From Capniomyces stellatus (Eukaryota > Kickxellomycota > Harpellomycetes > Harpellales > Legeriomycetaceae): a stretch of 64,000 bases of DNA. Position numbers and translations under genes: made by a program. The stretch covers positions 587,687-651,686 of the forward strand of contig LUVW01000006.1 in the NCBI GenBank assembly GCA_001661515.1, written 5' to 3'. This document shows, in pieces, positions 61,886 through 64,000 of the stretch. Under the pieces are notes generated by a model. It had not been told where the DNA came from, searched no databases, and was given only the letters and a program-made list of their open reading frames with translations. Each line of letters opens with the position of its first letter. Within the stretch, counting starts at the first letter, position 1.

Positions 61886-62132
61886 CCCATCCCTCAACAT
61901 CAACTAATTCTCTACATCTCGTCTATTTATTTCTTTATTTCTTTACTTATTTCGTACTTGTATGTATATACATATAGCTTAAGGGTTTACCTTATTTCAA
62001 GATCAACCCCCCCCCACCTTACCCGCTTTTAACTTTTGCTTTATACCATTGTATATCGACTCTTTTGATTTCTTTTGATTTTTATTTTTCAATTCATGTT
62101 TAAACTATATTTTAATTCTAGTCTTTTTATTC

Positions 62133-62172
62133 AAGCAAAAGCAAAAGCAAAAGCAAAAGCAAAAGCAAAAAG
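62133..62172. repeat. (GCAAAA)n array, about six units
   Basis: Lies in the convergent 3' interval between gamma-tubulin and CMS1 (327 bp), probably in one of the 3' UTRs. A C9 run lies at 62007-62015. Confidence 0.9.
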
Positions 62173-62212
62173 CAATAATAGGATAAATAATCTGTTTATT
62201 GAAATATTTCCT

Positions 62213-62668
62213 CTATGCCAATAACAATCGTGCACTACTCGTTTTAAACTTATCCAACAACTGTTCTTTCCAGAATACAGACAGGTCACGTCGAGTATCT
62301 GCCATGCTTATAACCGTCCTCTTCTTATCATCTTCATAACAGTCAATCAATATCAACTCCATCTTGTCAAACCCAAGCGCTCCTATTTGTATTTATAACA
62401 TTCTCAATGTTGGTATTTATTCCACATCTAATCAATCCATAAACTCGAAATACTCTATTCTTTATCCTTTATTTTCCAATCTTTCTGTTCCCTTATTACT
62501 TGCCTATCTCTATCAGCTTTGCCAACCGGCTAGGTGTACCAACCACTACCTCCACAGCTGAATTCTCCATAAACTTCTTTTGCTCTTCAATCTTCATGTG
62601 CTTGCTAAACAACTTTCCAATCTTAAACTCGCTAACTCCCCTAACCAATCTGTTTTTTTTTTCATTTC

Positions 62669-62706
<38 letters not shown>

Positions 62707-63867
62707 TAAAGTAATAAATAATAGCAAAATATCCTCCTTTTCTCATTACAATCAACACCATATTCTAAACACCCGGCCATCTAGCCGACTGTCTGGCTGA
62801 CTTGCTGCTGATGCATATACATACATACATACATACATATATACTTACTTTTCAACTTCTATCGCCCGAATCGCCGAACTAGACACTATCACCACTCTTG
62901 GTGACCCATTTGGCATGTTACTTGACTGTTTTGATGTGCTTTTACCCTTTCCATAACTCTTTCCATAGCCATTGTTCCTCTTTTCCACTGGCTTACCACC
63001 AGCTTTCTCCTTGTCGTTTTTAATCTTGTTTGAGCTCAGTGCTGTGAATTCATCAATTTCATACGTTTTATATTTAGTCGTCTAATCGCTCAATCGTCTA
63101 GTTGTTTGTCTGGTCATCAAATACCCATTAAATCTACCATTTCTCCCCTATCAGATAAACACCTTACCTTTTTGCGTTATGTTCAGTAGCTTGTCTGGCG
63201 TGTCCTCAAATGGCAATCCATCGCTATATATGTTTTCGTCTATTTGATCAATCATCATTTGTACTTTTATTACCGAATTTGCCATTTGTACTTTTTGTTC
63301 CATTGTTTTGTTTATACATTTATTTATGCCATCCGCAACATATCAATTCAAAGTCATGCTAAATCTCAATTATAAATTACACCAACTTGTCTAAAAGTAC
63401 CTTTGATAACAAACTCGTTCAATTCAAGCGAAGATATCCCATTATACCCCTTTCTTAGCATCTCATTCCACATTTCCACTTGCTTTTCCACAGTCTGTGG
63501 CGATACAAACGCTCCAAATCTCCCTCCAGTCTTTTTCTATTTATAATCCATACATGGGTTTTATTCTCTGCTAATTTCAACAACCAGCTTTTTTTTACTT
63601 CCTTTTTTATATTCCCGCACAACTGATTTATCGCCCAATATAAAAAATCCTGCTCCTTAATTGAACCAACCCAACTAGGTTCAAGTGCTTGATAATTACC
63701 TTTTTTGCCGACTGATTCTCATTGTTCTCGTTATTCCCACCGGCTTTTTTTGGCCCACCGCTACTGACATCTGTCGCATTGTCGCCTTTTCTCTTTCCTA
63801 CCACCGGTGCAGGAACTGCTCTGAATTCATCTTCAATGTAAAAATCATCGTCCAAAGTATCTCCCAT
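62213..63867 (-). CDS. CMS1: Cms1/CMSS1-like small-subunit processome-associated protein
   Basis: Six exons: 63867-63700, 63536-63401, 63290-63168, 63041-62849, 62649-62504 and 62382-62213 (311 residues; known members ~280-290). The family looks like a degenerate DEAD-box helicase core linked to 40S ribosome assembly. Motifs: acidic N-terminus MGDTLDDDFYIEDEF, then FGAFVSPQTVEKQVEMWNEM, GISSLELNEFV, PRVVIVSSSAIRAIEVEK, VRGVSEFKIGKLFSKHMKIE, VVVGTPSRLAKLIE, and KMELILIDCYEDDKKRTV. The order and spacing match CMSS1. Intron 5 uses a GC donor (AG|GCAAGT). The acceptor of exon 3 (AAAAAG at 63291) is chosen because it alone keeps the frame; it is the weakest junction. Intron 4 is filled with (ATCA)n and (CATA)n repeats. 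Confidence 0.85.
62670..62706. repeat. (ATCA)n tetranucleotide array inside CMS1 intron 4
   Basis: About nine units. On the coding strand it reads TTGATTGAT just upstream of the exon 5 acceptor, which is preceded by poly-A rather than poly-pyrimidine. A (CATA)n run lies in the same intron at about 62818-62838. Confidence 0.9.
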
Positions 63868-64000
63868 TTTATCTATTGTCTTTCTTTATATTTTTTGTTT
63901 GCCTTGAATAAAAGCGCTGATTTTTTGACTCTTTGGTTAAATCAAAACATATTAACAATTTTATTTCTTATTAAATGTAAAAAAAAAAAAAAAAAAAAGT
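63868..64000. other. Right edge, CMS1 upstream region
   Basis: AT-rich; ends in an interrupted A20 run at the window edge. Nothing recognised. Confidence 0.5.

Noticed and set aside
1..64000. CRISPR array, insertion sequence or prokaryotic operon
   Set aside because: The repeats present are tandem microsatellites or minisatellites without unique spacers, no transposase-like frame was seen, and genes are spliced and monocistronic.

Overview
This is nuclear DNA of an AT-rich, intron-bearing fungus. Most genes are split by short introns (roughly 65-440 bp) with GTAAGT-type donors, CTAAC/CTAAT-like branch sites and AG acceptors. The conserved proteins (NDR/Cbk1-type kinase, gamma-tubulin, TFIIIC TPR subunit, S25) are eukaryotic, and two secreted proteins carry six-cysteine modules of the fungal CBM19 (chitin-binding) type. 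The low GC content, the secreted trypsin-like gene, the CBM19-like modules and a YEATS2-type gene (a family absent from the model yeasts) suggest an early-diverging fungus, possibly an insect-associated Zoopagomycota/Kickxellomycotina lineage. That placement is inference and was not tested.

Layout. 0-7 kb: a left-edge gene for a mitochondria-targeted protein (possibly bL12m), tRNA-Leu(AAG), the proteasome ATPase Rpt6, and a P-loop nucleotide/polynucleotide-kinase-like gene with a large His-rich tail. 7-11 kb: mostly empty. 11-17 kb: a CCDC6-like coiled-coil gene and a bZIP factor. 17.5-18.7 kb: a damaged trypsin-like gene around a 459-N gap. 20-28 kb: GTP cyclohydrolase I, a five-exon YEATS2-like chromatin reader and a small secreted six-Cys protein. 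29.6-35.5 kb: the TFIIIC subunit Tfc4. 38-43.5 kb: a Cbk1-type kinase convergent with a membrane-anchored 5'-nucleotidase. 45-54 kb: ribosomal protein S25 and a 1463-residue class 3 lipase. 55-59 kb: a 1113-residue secreted Ser/Thr-rich adhesin-like protein with two six-Cys modules. 59-64 kb: gamma-tubulin (10 exons) convergent with Cms1 (6 exons).

There is no operon-like organisation. Most genes are unrelated housekeeping functions: proteolysis (Rpt6), Pol III transcription (Tfc4), ribosome and ribosome biogenesis (S25, Cms1, tRNA-Leu), microtubule nucleation (gamma-tubulin), pteridine synthesis (GCH1), morphogenesis signalling (Cbk1) and chromatin reading (YEATS2-like). The lineage-specific material is the secreted set: the adhesin-like protein, its small six-Cys relative and the trypsin relic.

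All exon models were derived by hand from reading frame, splice signals and family conservation. Every multi-exon model reported as CDS keeps an open frame and a coding length divisible by three, apart from the one truncated at the left edge. No transposon, retroelement, CRISPR array or virus-like gene was recognised.
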